This document shows positions 1-5,882 of a DNA stretch of 7,405 nucleotides, one piece after another. Source of the stretch: Pseudomonadota bacterium (GTDB lineage Bacteria > Desulfobacterota > BSN033 > WVXP01 > G020346125); NCBI GenBank assembly GCA_030672465.1, contig DAOVGJ010000231.1:1-7405 (forward strand), read 5' to 3'. The notes beneath the pieces are model-generated. The model had not been told where the DNA came from. It saw nothing but the letters and a program-made list of their open reading frames with translations, and made no database searches. The translations under genes and the position numbers were made by a program. How positions within the stretch are numbered: position 1 is the first letter of the stretch; the number at the start of each line of letters is the position of its first letter.

Positions 1-419
1 TGGAGGAGTTGCTCAAGGAGTTCAAGATGAAGCGGGTTCATATGGCCATTGTCGTCGATGAATATGGGGGGCTATCGGGCCTCGTTACCATAGAGGATCT
101 CATCGAAGAGGTATTCGGGGAGATAGAAGATGAATATGATCAGAGTGTGGAAGGGAGAATCAGACCCCTTGACGATGGCTCAATCTCGGTAGATGCAAAA
201 TTGGAGATTGAGGAGCTGGAAAGCTATTTCGATGTCCAGATTCAAAAGGAAAATTTCGAGACGGTGGGCGGTTTCATCTTCCATCTGTTGGGCAGGGTTC
301 CCAGAGCGGGAGAGAGGGTAAATTTTGGCGACTTAATAATGACCATTGAATCCGCCGATAGGAGGAAAATCGGACGGGTAAAGATAACCCGATCCCAAGG
401 AGGACATGAAAATCCCTAA
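1..419 (+). CDS. CBS-pair / CorC_HlyC domain protein, C-terminal part (partial, 5' end outside window)
   Basis: The reading frame is open from base 3 to the TAA at 417-419; the true start lies upstream, and the in-frame TTG at 9 is internal. The visible 138 residues begin in the last part of a CBS domain, with the hallmark MAIVVDEYGG-LSGLVTIEDLIEEVFGEI segment. They continue through an acidic linker (EDEYD) into a CorC_HlyC transporter-associated domain (SISVDAKLEIEELESYF, then FETVGGFIFHLLGRVP and GERV). This architecture belongs either to the CNNM/CorC family, which has an N-terminal DUF21 membrane domain and is linked to magnesium/cobalt efflux or 'hemolysin C', or to the shorter soluble CorC/YbeX type. 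The window cannot separate the two because the N-terminus is missing. Nucleotide binding by the CBS pair is family knowledge and is not shown here. The gene converges on the minus-strand kinase gene, and their stop codons overlap. Confidence 0.9.
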   Translation, partial: EELLKEFKMKRVHMAIVVDEYGGLSGLVTIEDLIEEVFGEIEDEYDQSVEGRIRPLDDGSISVDAKLEIEELESYFDVQIQKENFETVGGFIFHLLGRVPRAGERVNFGDLIMTIESADRRKIGRVKITRSQGGHENP

Positions 420-1078
420 TTGAAGAACCACAATTTCCTGATCAAACCAAACCGCTTTAGAAAGGACCGCTCCTCGGGTGTTAACGTATCCGGAAAAAGC
501 CTTTTCTTGAGCTTCAATATTCCGTAGTAGTCGATCCTCTTGAGGAGGGGGAGCAGTAACTTCCTGCCGACATATCCATTTCCCACATAGAAGCCACTGT
601 TGAAATCGATGATGACCGGTTCCCCCTCTTTTGAGACCAGGATATTCCCCTTGTGACTCAAATCAAGGTGGACGACTCCCCGGGTGTGAATGCGTTCAAT
701 CCTGGTTATGAGCTTTTCGAAAAAACGATCCCCGATAATATCGTGATCGCCCCTCTCGATGGGCCTCGCATCGACGTACTCGAATACATTGGCATATCTG
801 TCCAGCTTTTGGTGGACTCTGGGGACCCAATTTATCCCCGCCAACTTACGGTGAAACTTGTATTCCCTCCCGATCAGCCACGCCCCTATGGTGGACCGAA
901 AAAGAAAGGGTGTCCTACGATAGTCCTTGACGATGGCCAGGCCGCCATCTTTTTGGATCAGCTTAAAATCGGGCTTCCCAAGGGAACTCGATGGGTAAAC
1001 CTCGGCGACCAGGTGCTCGATCTCTTCCCTCGTTAGATTCTCGAATTGGGAGGCTTTCCTTTGCACGTCTATATCCAT
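416..1078 (-). CDS. Small RIO/Kdo-kinase-like protein kinase-fold protein
   Basis: This is a 220-residue protein with the core signatures of the protein-kinase fold. Residues 49-55 (IVKDYRR) hold a candidate ATP-binding lysine, K51. E72 in GREYKFHRKL is a candidate helix-C glutamate. Residues 137-145 read HLDLSHKGN, giving the catalytic HxDxxxxxN with D139 and N145. D158-F-N stands where DFG would be and would bind metal. There is no glycine-rich P-loop of the eukaryotic type, which fits the RIO1 / lipopolysaccharide (WaaP/Kdo) kinase group. The protein is shorter than most of these and is probably cytoplasmic; its C-terminus is basic (LKKRLF, LKRFGLIRKLW). A sugar-lipid or protein substrate cannot be told from sequence. 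The ATG lies inside the last codons of the upstream methyltransferase gene (10-bp overlap), with GGGATGAGG just ahead of it, so translation is probably coupled. The stop codon overlaps that of the convergent CBS gene. Confidence 0.85.
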   Translation of the reverse strand: MDIDVQRKASQFENLTREEIEHLVAEVYPSSSLGKPDFKLIQKDGGLAIVKDYRRTPFLFRSTIGAWLIGREYKFHRKLAGINWVPRVHQKLDRYANVFEYVDARPIERGDHDIIGDRFFEKLITRIERIHTRGVVHLDLSHKGNILVSKEGEPVIIDFNSGFYVGNGYVGRKLLLPLLKRIDYYGILKLKKRLFPDTLTPEERSFLKRFGLIRKLWFFN

Positions 1079-1605
1079 AACCTCATCCCGATGAGGAAGA
1101 CGCCGATGGCCTCCAAAGCCACGATCCCCTCCTCACTATTCTCGATGAAGACCCTCCAGCGCCACTTCCCCCTGCTCCTCCCATAAGGCGACAGGCGAGG
1201 GATGTAATCCGGGACCTTCTCAGCATAATCCAGGTATGCCTCGCCGAATAACTTCTTCATCCGGTCGTCCTCGACCTTATTCTTGTACGGAAGGTAATAG
1301 AAAGAAAAAACCAAAAGGGCTACCGCAAGAATGTAAATGCTGTCAGCCATAATACAAAATCCCATGCTAATCAGGATCGTCCCACTATAGAGGGGGTGCT
1401 TCATATAGGCGTAGGGACCCGTCGTGGTGAGAACCTCGTTTTTCTGGAGGTGTCCCGCGGCCCAAAATCGCAGTGCTTCCCCCAAGGAGATGATGACCAA
1501 CCCCAAACCGAGGGATAATGGCGTTGGTTTGGCAAAGACGACCAGAACCACCGCAAGTCCATAGGTGAGTAGTCTCCTTAGATTAACCTTCTTTGATGCA
1601 GGCAT
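1069..1605 (-). CDS. Isoprenylcysteine carboxyl methyltransferase (ICMT/PEMT)-family membrane protein
   Basis: This is a 178-residue integral membrane protein. Residues 63-75 (GPYAYMKHPLYSG) are the classic SAM-binding signature of the ICMT/PEMT superfamily. Further on come the family's E-D-D-R segment (112-115) and EAYLDYAEKVP (122-132), ending in PRL. Hydrophobic stretches lie at about 12-24, 30-48, 76-105 and, after a basic-aromatic linker, 158-178. That last helix, beyond the usual PRL end, is a modest C-terminal extension. Known members methylate a small, lipid or prenyl-protein substrate at the membrane with SAM; bacterial members mostly have no known substrate. The ATG at 1605 is preceded by GGAGG about 11 nt upstream and GGGGAG directly adjacent; a nearby upstream ATG (1613) is out of frame. 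The gene is the first of a two-gene minus-strand operon with the kinase-like gene. Confidence 0.87.
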   Translation of the reverse strand: MPASKKVNLRRLLTYGLAVVLVVFAKPTPLSLGLGLVIISLGEALRFWAAGHLQKNEVLTTTGPYAYMKHPLYSGTILISMGFCIMADSIYILAVALLVFSFYYLPYKNKVEDDRMKKLFGEAYLDYAEKVPDYIPRLSPYGRSRGKWRWRVFIENSEEGIVALEAIGVFLIGMRLWI

Positions 1606-1647
1606 CTCCCCATGTCCCTCCGGTCCGACTCAATACGTTCTGGCAAA

Positions 1648-1676
1648 AACATAGCAGAATTACGCCAAGAAGGCAA
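1648..1676 (-). promoter_or_regulatory. Candidate sigma-70-type promoter for the methyltransferase-kinase operon
   Basis: Read on the minus strand, TTGCCT (4 of 6 against TTGACA) is followed after exactly 17 nt by TATGTT (4 of 6 against TATAAT). TGC stands directly before it, giving an extended -10. Transcription would start near 1641, leaving a leader of about 36 nt before the ATG at 1605. The call rests only on consensus matching. Confidence 0.4.
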
Positions 1677-1725
1677 TTCCCCATGCGCTTTTATCCTTCA
1701 ATGATCCAATGCTGTGGTATTTCCC

Positions 1726-1755
1726 TTGACTATCTCCTCCCCATTCTGCTATCGT
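1726..1755 (+). promoter_or_regulatory. Candidate upstream promoter for trkAH
   Basis: TTGACT (5 of 6 against the -35 consensus) is separated by 18 nt from TATCGT (4 of 6), with TGC just before the -10, an extended -10 pattern. Transcription from here would leave a leader of about 115 nt before trkA. It is one of two candidates; the sequence alone does not decide between them. Confidence 0.35.
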
Positions 1756-1790
1756 TTTTCAAAAAAATTCCCATCATCCTCATTCTGCAC

Positions 1791-1818
1791 TTGCTTTCCA
1801 GGAGCAAATCCCTATCAT
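1791..1818 (+). promoter_or_regulatory. Candidate proximal promoter for trkAH
   Basis: TTGCTT (3 of 6), 16 nt, then TATCAT (5 of 6), with a second A/T-rich TATAAA at 1820-1825. A start near 1825 would leave about 50 nt of leader containing the GGAGG and AAGG that precede the trkA GTG. The -10 is good and the -35 weak. Confidence 0.3.
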
Positions 1819-1877
1819 TTATAAAGGGTTTTCGTTGCCTCTCGGTGAGACACGTATCGAGGAGGGGGTAAGGCGAG

Positions 1878-3251
1878 GTGAAGATCATCATCATTGGAGC
1901 CGGCGAAGTGGGTTATAACCTGGCCATGAAGCTCTCGAAGGAAGCCCACGATGTGGTGGTCATCGATCATGACCCTGAAAAGGTTCAGAACATCGATGAA
2001 ACCCTCGATGTCAAGGTCTTACTTGGAAAGGGGAGCAGCCCTGGCGTTCTGAAGCATGCGGGAATCGGGGAGGCAGAAATGGTGATAGCGGTTACAGACA
2101 GTGACGAGATCAATATGGTTGCCTGCCTCATTGCGGGAACCCAATCCAAGGTTCCCAAACGGATAGCACGTATCCGCAACCTCGAATACACGAAAGAAAC
2201 CCAGATTTTCGATGAGCAGCATCTCGATATTGAACTCTGTATCAATCCCGAAATGGAGACTGCCAAGACCATCATGAGGCTCATTGAATATCCGGGCTCT
2301 GCCGACTTCGCGGAGTTTGCCGAGGGGAAAGTAGAGCTTATTGGCGTCAAGATCGATGAAGATAGCTACGTAGTGGGCAAAAAGCTCAGGGAATTGCGAG
2401 AGGTCAGGGACCTATTTCCGGATCTTAAGGTGCTCATTGTGGCCATCTCCAGGAGTGACCGCATCGTTATTCCCCATGGGGACGAAACGATTTTCGTGGG
2501 GGATATCCTCTATGCTGTGGTTGATCGGCATTCGATCAGAAATGTTCTGGCCTATCTCAGAAAGAAGGAGGAGCCCGTCAAGCGGGTCTTTATCGCCGGG
2601 GGGAGCCATATCGCTTCAGAGGTGGCCCGGCAGCTTCAGGACAGGGAGATCACCGTTCGGATGATTGAAAAGGACCCAGCACGATGTCAGCAGATGGCTG
2701 AAAGCCTGGAGAAGGTGCTGGTTCTTCAGGGAGAGATAACCGATCAGAGACTCCTGAAAGGGGAAGGCATCGAGGAAGCCGACTTCTTTGTCTCTGCCTC
2801 GGACGATGAGGACGCCAATATTTTGGCATCCCTTCTTGCCAAACGACTGGGCGCGAGAAAGACGATCACCCTCGTCAGACACCTTCACTACCTGCCGGTT
2901 CTGCCTGCTATTGGGATTGATGCCGTGGTGAGCCCGCGTCTTTCAGCCATTGGGAGGATTATGCATTACATCAGAAAGGGAAAGACCCTTTCCGTTGCAA
3001 CCCTAAAAGAGATGGATGCCGAGGTCATTGAAACCGTGGCCCTGGATACATCGGATATTGTCAACCGTCCCATCAAGGAGCTGAAGTTCCCCAAAGGGGC
3101 CCTTATTGGTGCTGTTGTACGAGGTGAAGATGTCATCATCCCGGGCGGAAACGACGTCATTCTTCCCAACGATCGAGTCGTGATTTTCGCCCTCCAATCG
3201 GCCATTCCCAAGGTGGAAAAGACGTTGATGGTCAAGCTGGAGTATTTTTGA
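1878..3251 (+). CDS. trkA: Trk system potassium transporter, NAD-binding regulatory subunit TrkA
   Basis: The product has 457 residues, essentially the length of E. coli TrkA, with two tandem RCK units. The first Rossmann domain begins at once with GAGEVG (7-12) and has the acidic D30 at the end of the second strand (VVVIDHD), as expected for NAD(H) binding; AVTDSDEINM (71-80) is the usual following strand and helix. A first RCK_C domain covers about 150-228. The second Rossmann domain starts at about 234 (VKRVFIAGGSHIA), and a second RCK_C domain at about 385 runs to the end. The protein is cytoplasmic and forms the gating ring under TrkH, controlling K+ flux in response to nucleotides (family knowledge). 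The start is GTG at 1878, preceded by GGAGG and AAGG. The stop overlaps the trkH start, so the two are a coupled operon. In the second Rossmann motif the last glycine is replaced (GGSHIA), so that half may bind nucleotide poorly. Confidence 0.96.
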   Translation: MKIIIIGAGEVGYNLAMKLSKEAHDVVVIDHDPEKVQNIDETLDVKVLLGKGSSPGVLKHAGIGEAEMVIAVTDSDEINMVACLIAGTQSKVPKRIARIRNLEYTKETQIFDEQHLDIELCINPEMETAKTIMRLIEYPGSADFAEFAEGKVELIGVKIDEDSYVVGKKLRELREVRDLFPDLKVLIVAISRSDRIVIPHGDETIFVGDILYAVVDRHSIRNVLAYLRKKEEPVKRVFIAGGSHIASEVARQLQDREITVRMIEKDPARCQQMAESLEKVLVLQGEITDQRLLKGEGIEEADFFVSASDDEDANILASLLAKRLGARKTITLVRHLHYLPVLPAIGIDAVVSPRLSAIGRIMHYIRKGKTLSVATLKEMDAEVIETVALDTSDIVNRPIKELKFPKGALIGAVVRGEDVIIPGGNDVILPNDRVVIFALQSAIPKVEKTLMVKLEYF

Positions 3252-4696
3252 TGCGGCTGGGGATGATCTTCCGGATCACGGGGGCATTAATCTTCTTCCT
3301 TGGCCTCACGATGATTTTCCCCCTCCTTTTCTCCCTCTACTACCGAGATGGGGATCTCTGGGCCTTCATCCTATCGGCGGCCATTACTACGGGGGCCGGG
3401 GCCTTTCTTTTTCTGATCTTTCGAGGGACCAACCAGGAGATCTCCCACCGGGAGGGATTCGTCATCGTAGCCCTCGGATGGGCTTCCGCGGCGTTTTTTG
3501 GCTCCCTTCCCTATATGCTGGCCGGCGTTTTTTCAAGTTTTGTGGAGGCCTATTTTGAGGCTACTTCCGGTTTTACCACCACGGGAGCCACGGTGCTTGC
3601 CGCCATAGAGGGAGCGCCCCGGGGGATCCTTTTCTGGCGGAGCCTGACCCACTGGCTGGGGGGTATGGGGATCATCGTTTTGTCCATCGCAATCCTTCCC
3701 TTCCTGGGGGTGGGGGGGATGCAGCTCTTCAAGGCCGAGGTTCCGGGGCCGGTAGCCGATAAGTTGAAGCCACGCATCGCGGAGACGGCTAAGGTTCTCT
3801 GGAAGGTTTACATCCTCATCTCGGGAGCCGAGACCCTCCTCCTGATGGCCGGCGGAATGGACCTTTTTGAAGCCCTCTGCCATACCTTCGGAACCATGGC
3901 AACGGGAGGGTTTTCCACTAGAAACGTCAGCATCGGCTCCTACGATAAGGCGTATTTCGATGGGGTCATCGTCGTTTTCATGATCCTGGCGGGAACCAAC
4001 TTTGCCCTCCACTATCAGGCCCTAACGGGCAATTTCCGGGCCTTCTACCGGAACAGCGAGGTTCGCTTCTATTGGGCCACCCTTGCAGGAGCAATGCTTT
4101 TCGTTACGCTAATCCTGCGGCTTCATATTTACGATACGTTGGCCACCGCCTTTCGGTATGCCTCCTTTCAGGTGACCTCCATCATGACCACGACGGGGTA
4201 CACAACAGCCGACTTCGAGATGTGGCCTTCCTTTGTGCAGTACACCCTGGTGGTTCTCATGTTTATCGGGGGTTCGGCTGGATCCACGGGGGGAGGCATG
4301 AAGTGTGTGAGGATCCTTCTCCTTCTGAAGCAGGGGCGCAGAGAGTTGTCCCGGCTCATTCACCCCCACGGGGTCATTCCGGTCCGACTCGGGGGACAGG
4401 TGGTCTCAGACGGAGTCATTCAGTCAGTCTGGGGGTTTTTCTTCCTCTTCATTCTGGTCTTTATCCTGGCATCAGTTATCATGTCCTTGCTGGGCCTTGA
4501 TATTATCACGGCATTTGTCTCGGTGGCAGCGACGATCAACAACATCGGGCCTGGACTGGGGGCGGTTGGCCCCATGGACAATTATACGTCGATCCCCGTA
4601 ATCGGAAAGTGGATCCTTATCTTCTGTATGCTCGTCGGCAGGCTTGAGCTCTATACGATCATCATCCTGTTGGTTCCGGAATTCTGGAAGAGATGA
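3251..4696 (+). CDS. trkH: Trk system potassium uptake membrane protein TrkH
   Basis: With the ATG at 3251 the product has 481 residues, close to E. coli TrkH (483). It is a polytopic K+ channel-like transporter of the SKT superfamily. All four pore-loop segments are visible: TTTGAT (109-114), ATGGFST (217-223), TTTGYTTADF (313-322) and NNIGPGLG (430-437). Each carries the selectivity-filter glycine (G112, G219, G316, G433). GGSAGSTGGGMK (340-351) is the conserved middle segment associated with the intramembrane gate, and the protein ends in GRLELYTII...PEFWKR as the family does. I chose ATG 3251 over the adjacent TTG 3248 because GGAG at 3239-3242 is then 8 nt away. The start shares one base with the trkA stop (TGATG), so the two subunits are translationally coupled. 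No clear intrinsic terminator follows the stop. Confidence 0.96.
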   Translation: MRLGMIFRITGALIFFLGLTMIFPLLFSLYYRDGDLWAFILSAAITTGAGAFLFLIFRGTNQEISHREGFVIVALGWASAAFFGSLPYMLAGVFSSFVEAYFEATSGFTTTGATVLAAIEGAPRGILFWRSLTHWLGGMGIIVLSIAILPFLGVGGMQLFKAEVPGPVADKLKPRIAETAKVLWKVYILISGAETLLLMAGGMDLFEALCHTFGTMATGGFSTRNVSIGSYDKAYFDGVIVVFMILAGTNFALHYQALTGNFRAFYRNSEVRFYWATLAGAMLFVTLILRLHIYDTLATAFRYASFQVTSIMTTTGYTTADFEMWPSFVQYTLVVLMFIGGSAGSTGGGMKCVRILLLLKQGRRELSRLIHPHGVIPVRLGGQVVSDGVIQSVWGFFFLFILVFILASVIMSLLGLDIITAFVSVAATINNIGPGLGAVGPMDNYTSIPVIGKWILIFCMLVGRLELYTIIILLVPEFWKR

Positions 4697-4742
4697 GGGA
4701 TGGACCTGAACTCGCCTGAGGATTTTGAACCGATCCAACCTT

Positions 4743-4895
4743 GATGGTCTCGTAAAAAGTCATAAATCAGACGGCACAGTAAAAAGCTCCGGATGCAAGG
4801 CGCGCGAATCTTTAGGAATGAGGCGTACTTACCAGTACGCCGCAGTGACTAAAGATGAAGTGCAACGCCGCAGATGGACTTTTTACGAAGCCGTC
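4743..4895. repeat. MITE-like long palindromic intergenic repeat with a duplicated left end
   Basis: The outer ends are inverted repeats: TCGTAAAAAGTC (4750-4761) against GACTTTTTACGA (4877-4888), perfect over 12 bp and extending as 16 of 19 matches to 4743 and 4895. The centre is a perfect hairpin, GGCGTACT-TACC-AGTACGCC (4822-4841), flanked by a second perfect pair, ATCTTTAG (4808-4815) and CTAAAGAT (4849-4856). A second end-like copy, GACGGC-ACA-GTAAAAAG (4770-4786), makes a symmetric core of about 126 bp (4770-4895). It has no coding capacity. Repeats of this look, ending in GTAAAAAGTC/GACTTTTTAC, are in my recollection common between genes of sulfate-reducing and related deltaproteobacteria, but I cannot verify a family name. 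No target-site duplication is evident. Confidence 0.8.
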
Positions 4896-4917
4896 AACCC
4901 TGCCCTCGGTTTCGCCA

Positions 4918-4929
4918 TTACCATGGTAA
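4918..4929. promoter_or_regulatory. Perfect 12-bp palindrome, possible second operator upstream of ygbA
   Basis: TTACCATGGTAA is perfectly self-complementary and is centred 23 bp upstream of the centre of the HcpR-like site, at about -64.5 relative to the inferred ygbA start. That is roughly two helical turns, so a second bound protein would face the same side. No known regulator motif was recognised. A 12-bp palindrome can also arise by chance. Confidence 0.3.
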
Positions 4930-4937
4930 AAAGGAGT

Positions 4938-4955
4938 CTTTGACCAAGGTCAAAG
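4938..4955. promoter_or_regulatory. HcpR-like (CRP/FNR-family) operator of ygbA
   Basis: CTTTGACC-AA-GGTCAAAG is an inverted repeat with 8-bp arms and a 2-bp centre. It matches the form (A)TTTGACCnnGGTCAAA(T) that I recall as the proposed binding motif of HcpR, a CRP/FNR-family regulator of nitrosative-stress genes, in Desulfovibrio-type bacteria. It lies 54 nt before the ygbA GTG and is centred at -41.5 of the promoter inferred at 4976-4981, the position used by class II CRP/FNR activators. The inverted repeat and its geometry are seen in the sequence; the regulator's identity is inferred from the motif and the target gene. Confidence 0.7.
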
Positions 4956-4975
4956 CGGATTCGCCAAATCCCTTA

Positions 4976-4981
4976 TATAGT
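4976..4981 (+). promoter_or_regulatory. -10 box of an activator-dependent ygbA promoter
   Basis: TATAGT matches TATAAT at 5 of 6 positions and would set the transcript start near 4988. The hexamer 17 nt upstream (4953-4958, AAGCGG) has no resemblance to a -35 box, which fits a promoter that needs the activator bound at 4938-4955. The leader would be about 22 nt and contain the GGGGGG ribosome-binding stretch (4993-4998). Confidence 0.55.
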
Positions 4982-5009
4982 AAAGGAGTAAAGGGGGGAA
5001 GATCCCGCG

Positions 5010-5363
5010 GTGTTGAGTCGAAAGGAGAAAAGGGATATCCAGATCCTCATTCGCTTTGTCCATATCTTCTGTCGGGAAAAACATGGGGAAGATTCCAAGA
5101 AGCCCTTCTCTTCACCATTCGAAGAGGTAGCCTCCCTCATCGAGAGGGAAGTCCAGCTATGTGAATCCTGTTCGGAACTCCTGGCCTATGGGGTTCGAAA
5201 ACGTTTTCGGTGTCCCCATAACCCCAAGCCCATGTGCAAGAAATGCGAAACTCAGTGTTATAGCCAAGATTATAAGCAAAGGGTCCGGGAAGTAATGAGG
5301 GTTTCGGGCCCTTACCTAATCAAAAGGGGAAGGTTAGACCTTCTCTACCATTATCTGGTATAG
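5010..5363 (+). CDS. ygbA: YgbA / nitrous oxide-stimulated promoter family protein
   Basis: The protein has 117 residues, the same length as E. coli YgbA as I recall it, and I recognise the family from its C-terminal half: CPHNPKPMCKKCETQCY (68-84), then VREVMRVSGP (92-101) and a leucine-rich end. Seven cysteines are present. C21 lies in HIFCREKHG; C51xxC54, C68, C76xxC79 and C83 form a cluster that looks like a metal or Fe-S site. The molecular activity is not established. In enterobacteria the gene belongs to the NO-responsive NsrR regulon, so a role in nitrosative-stress tolerance is likely. Here the upstream control looks HcpR-like instead. GTG 5010 is chosen because the purine-rich AAGGGGGGAA lies about 11 nt upstream; TTG 5013 is the alternative. 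The gene is monocistronic and converges on the osmC-family remnant. Confidence 0.88.
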   Translation: MLSRKEKRDIQILIRFVHIFCREKHGEDSKKPFSSPFEEVASLIEREVQLCESCSELLAYGVRKRFRCPHNPKPMCKKCETQCYSQDYKQRVREVMRVSGPYLIKRGRLDLLYHYLV

Positions 5364-5417
5364 AGGCGAAAACAAGAATAAAATAGACCCCTTGTGGAAG
5401 AGCGACTCCCAGAACCG

Positions 5418-5453
5418 GGACTGCCTGCGATGAAAATCGCCGTCAGTCCTTTT
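5418..5453 (+). terminator. Candidate intrinsic terminator of ygbA
   Basis: GGACTG (5418-5423) pairs with CAGTCC (5444-5449), enclosing a 3x3 internal loop and a GCGAT-GAAA-ATCGC hairpin (5427-5440). TTTT follows immediately (5450-5453), within a T/C-rich run. It lies 55 nt after the ygbA stop and covers the stop codon of the convergent osmC remnant. The U-run is short, so efficiency may be low. Confidence 0.45.
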
Positions 5454-5759
5454 CCTCTTCGATCTCCACATCGTGCTCAATATGGATGCAGCCGATGATA
5501 CTTTGGGCACAGGGGTAGTAAGGAAGATAGTGCTTGAATGCCTGGCGGGATTCATCTTCCTTCCCCGGGGGAACCTTAAGGCTATAATGTGGTCAAAGGT
5601 CGTTGCGTGTTCTTCCTCCGGTTCAAGCTTGTAAAATTGCTTAATTCCTCCATGTACAGCATAAAATACCGGTTCTTCGAATCCCTCGATGAAGGCTTTA
5701 CGAACTTGGCCCTCTACCCGGGTAATAGTATTTCTCGATGTATGGACAAGTTTTCCCAT
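5443..5759 (-). pseudogene. OsmC-family peroxiredoxin-like gene with internal deletion and frameshift
   Basis: Starting at ATG 5759, with AGAGG 7 nt upstream, the minus strand encodes about 60 residues typical of an OsmC/Ohr-like N-terminus (VRKAFIEGF, FYAVHGGIKQFYKLEP, HATTFDHIIA). At about 5581/5580 the frame is lost. From 5580 to the TGA at 5443-5445 the next frame encodes 45 residues of an OsmC C-terminus (LKVPPGKEDE, then HYLPYYPCAQSIIGCIHIE and DVEIEEE). Family members have about 135-150 residues, so roughly 30-45 residues between the halves are missing. This is the segment that carries the peroxidatic cysteine and central helix. The usual CPV motif also reads YPC. A peroxide-reducing enzyme cannot be made from this locus as it stands. 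Without the deletion it would be an ordinary OsmC-like organic-peroxide protein. An assembly error is the main alternative. Confidence 0.8.
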
Positions 5760-5882
5760 CTCTTTACCTCTTGGTATCACTTATCTGGGAAGCTCATCTG
5801 AATAAGCCACATCATGGGTCTATCTCGGGAATTTTTTATGGTTCTTCTCCAAAAGAATTGCTAAAAAGGGTCCAAGGATTAA

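Noticed and set aside
653..1036. Open frame of 127 codons on the plus strand
   Set aside because: It is antisense to the kinase-like gene, whose catalytic motifs are clear on the minus strand; the plus-strand translation shows no family features.
1593..1871. Open frame of 92 codons on the plus strand between the divergent operons
   Set aside because: The composition is low-complexity and Ser/Leu/Pro-rich, with no recognisable domain. It overlaps the start of the methyltransferase gene and covers the only place for both divergent promoters.
3248..3250. TTG as the trkH start, one codon upstream of the ATG
   Set aside because: The ATG at 3251 has the better spacing (8 nt) from GGAG and the stronger start codon.
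4725..5164. Two overlapping plus-strand frames across the repeat and the ygbA leader
   Set aside because: The first is a translation of the palindromic repeat. The second runs over the operator and then out of frame through ygbA. Neither resembles a protein.
5591..5598. GGTCAAAG, a half-site of the HcpR-like operator, inside the osmC remnant
   Set aside because: There is no inverted partner at the right distance, and the bases are explained by the codons of the conserved TTFD stretch.
5334..5780. Single 148-codon minus-strand gene
   Set aside because: Only its first part (from the ATG at 5759 to about 5581) is OsmC-like. Beyond that the frame yields unrelated sequence while the OsmC C-terminus continues in the next frame, so it was called a pseudogene instead.
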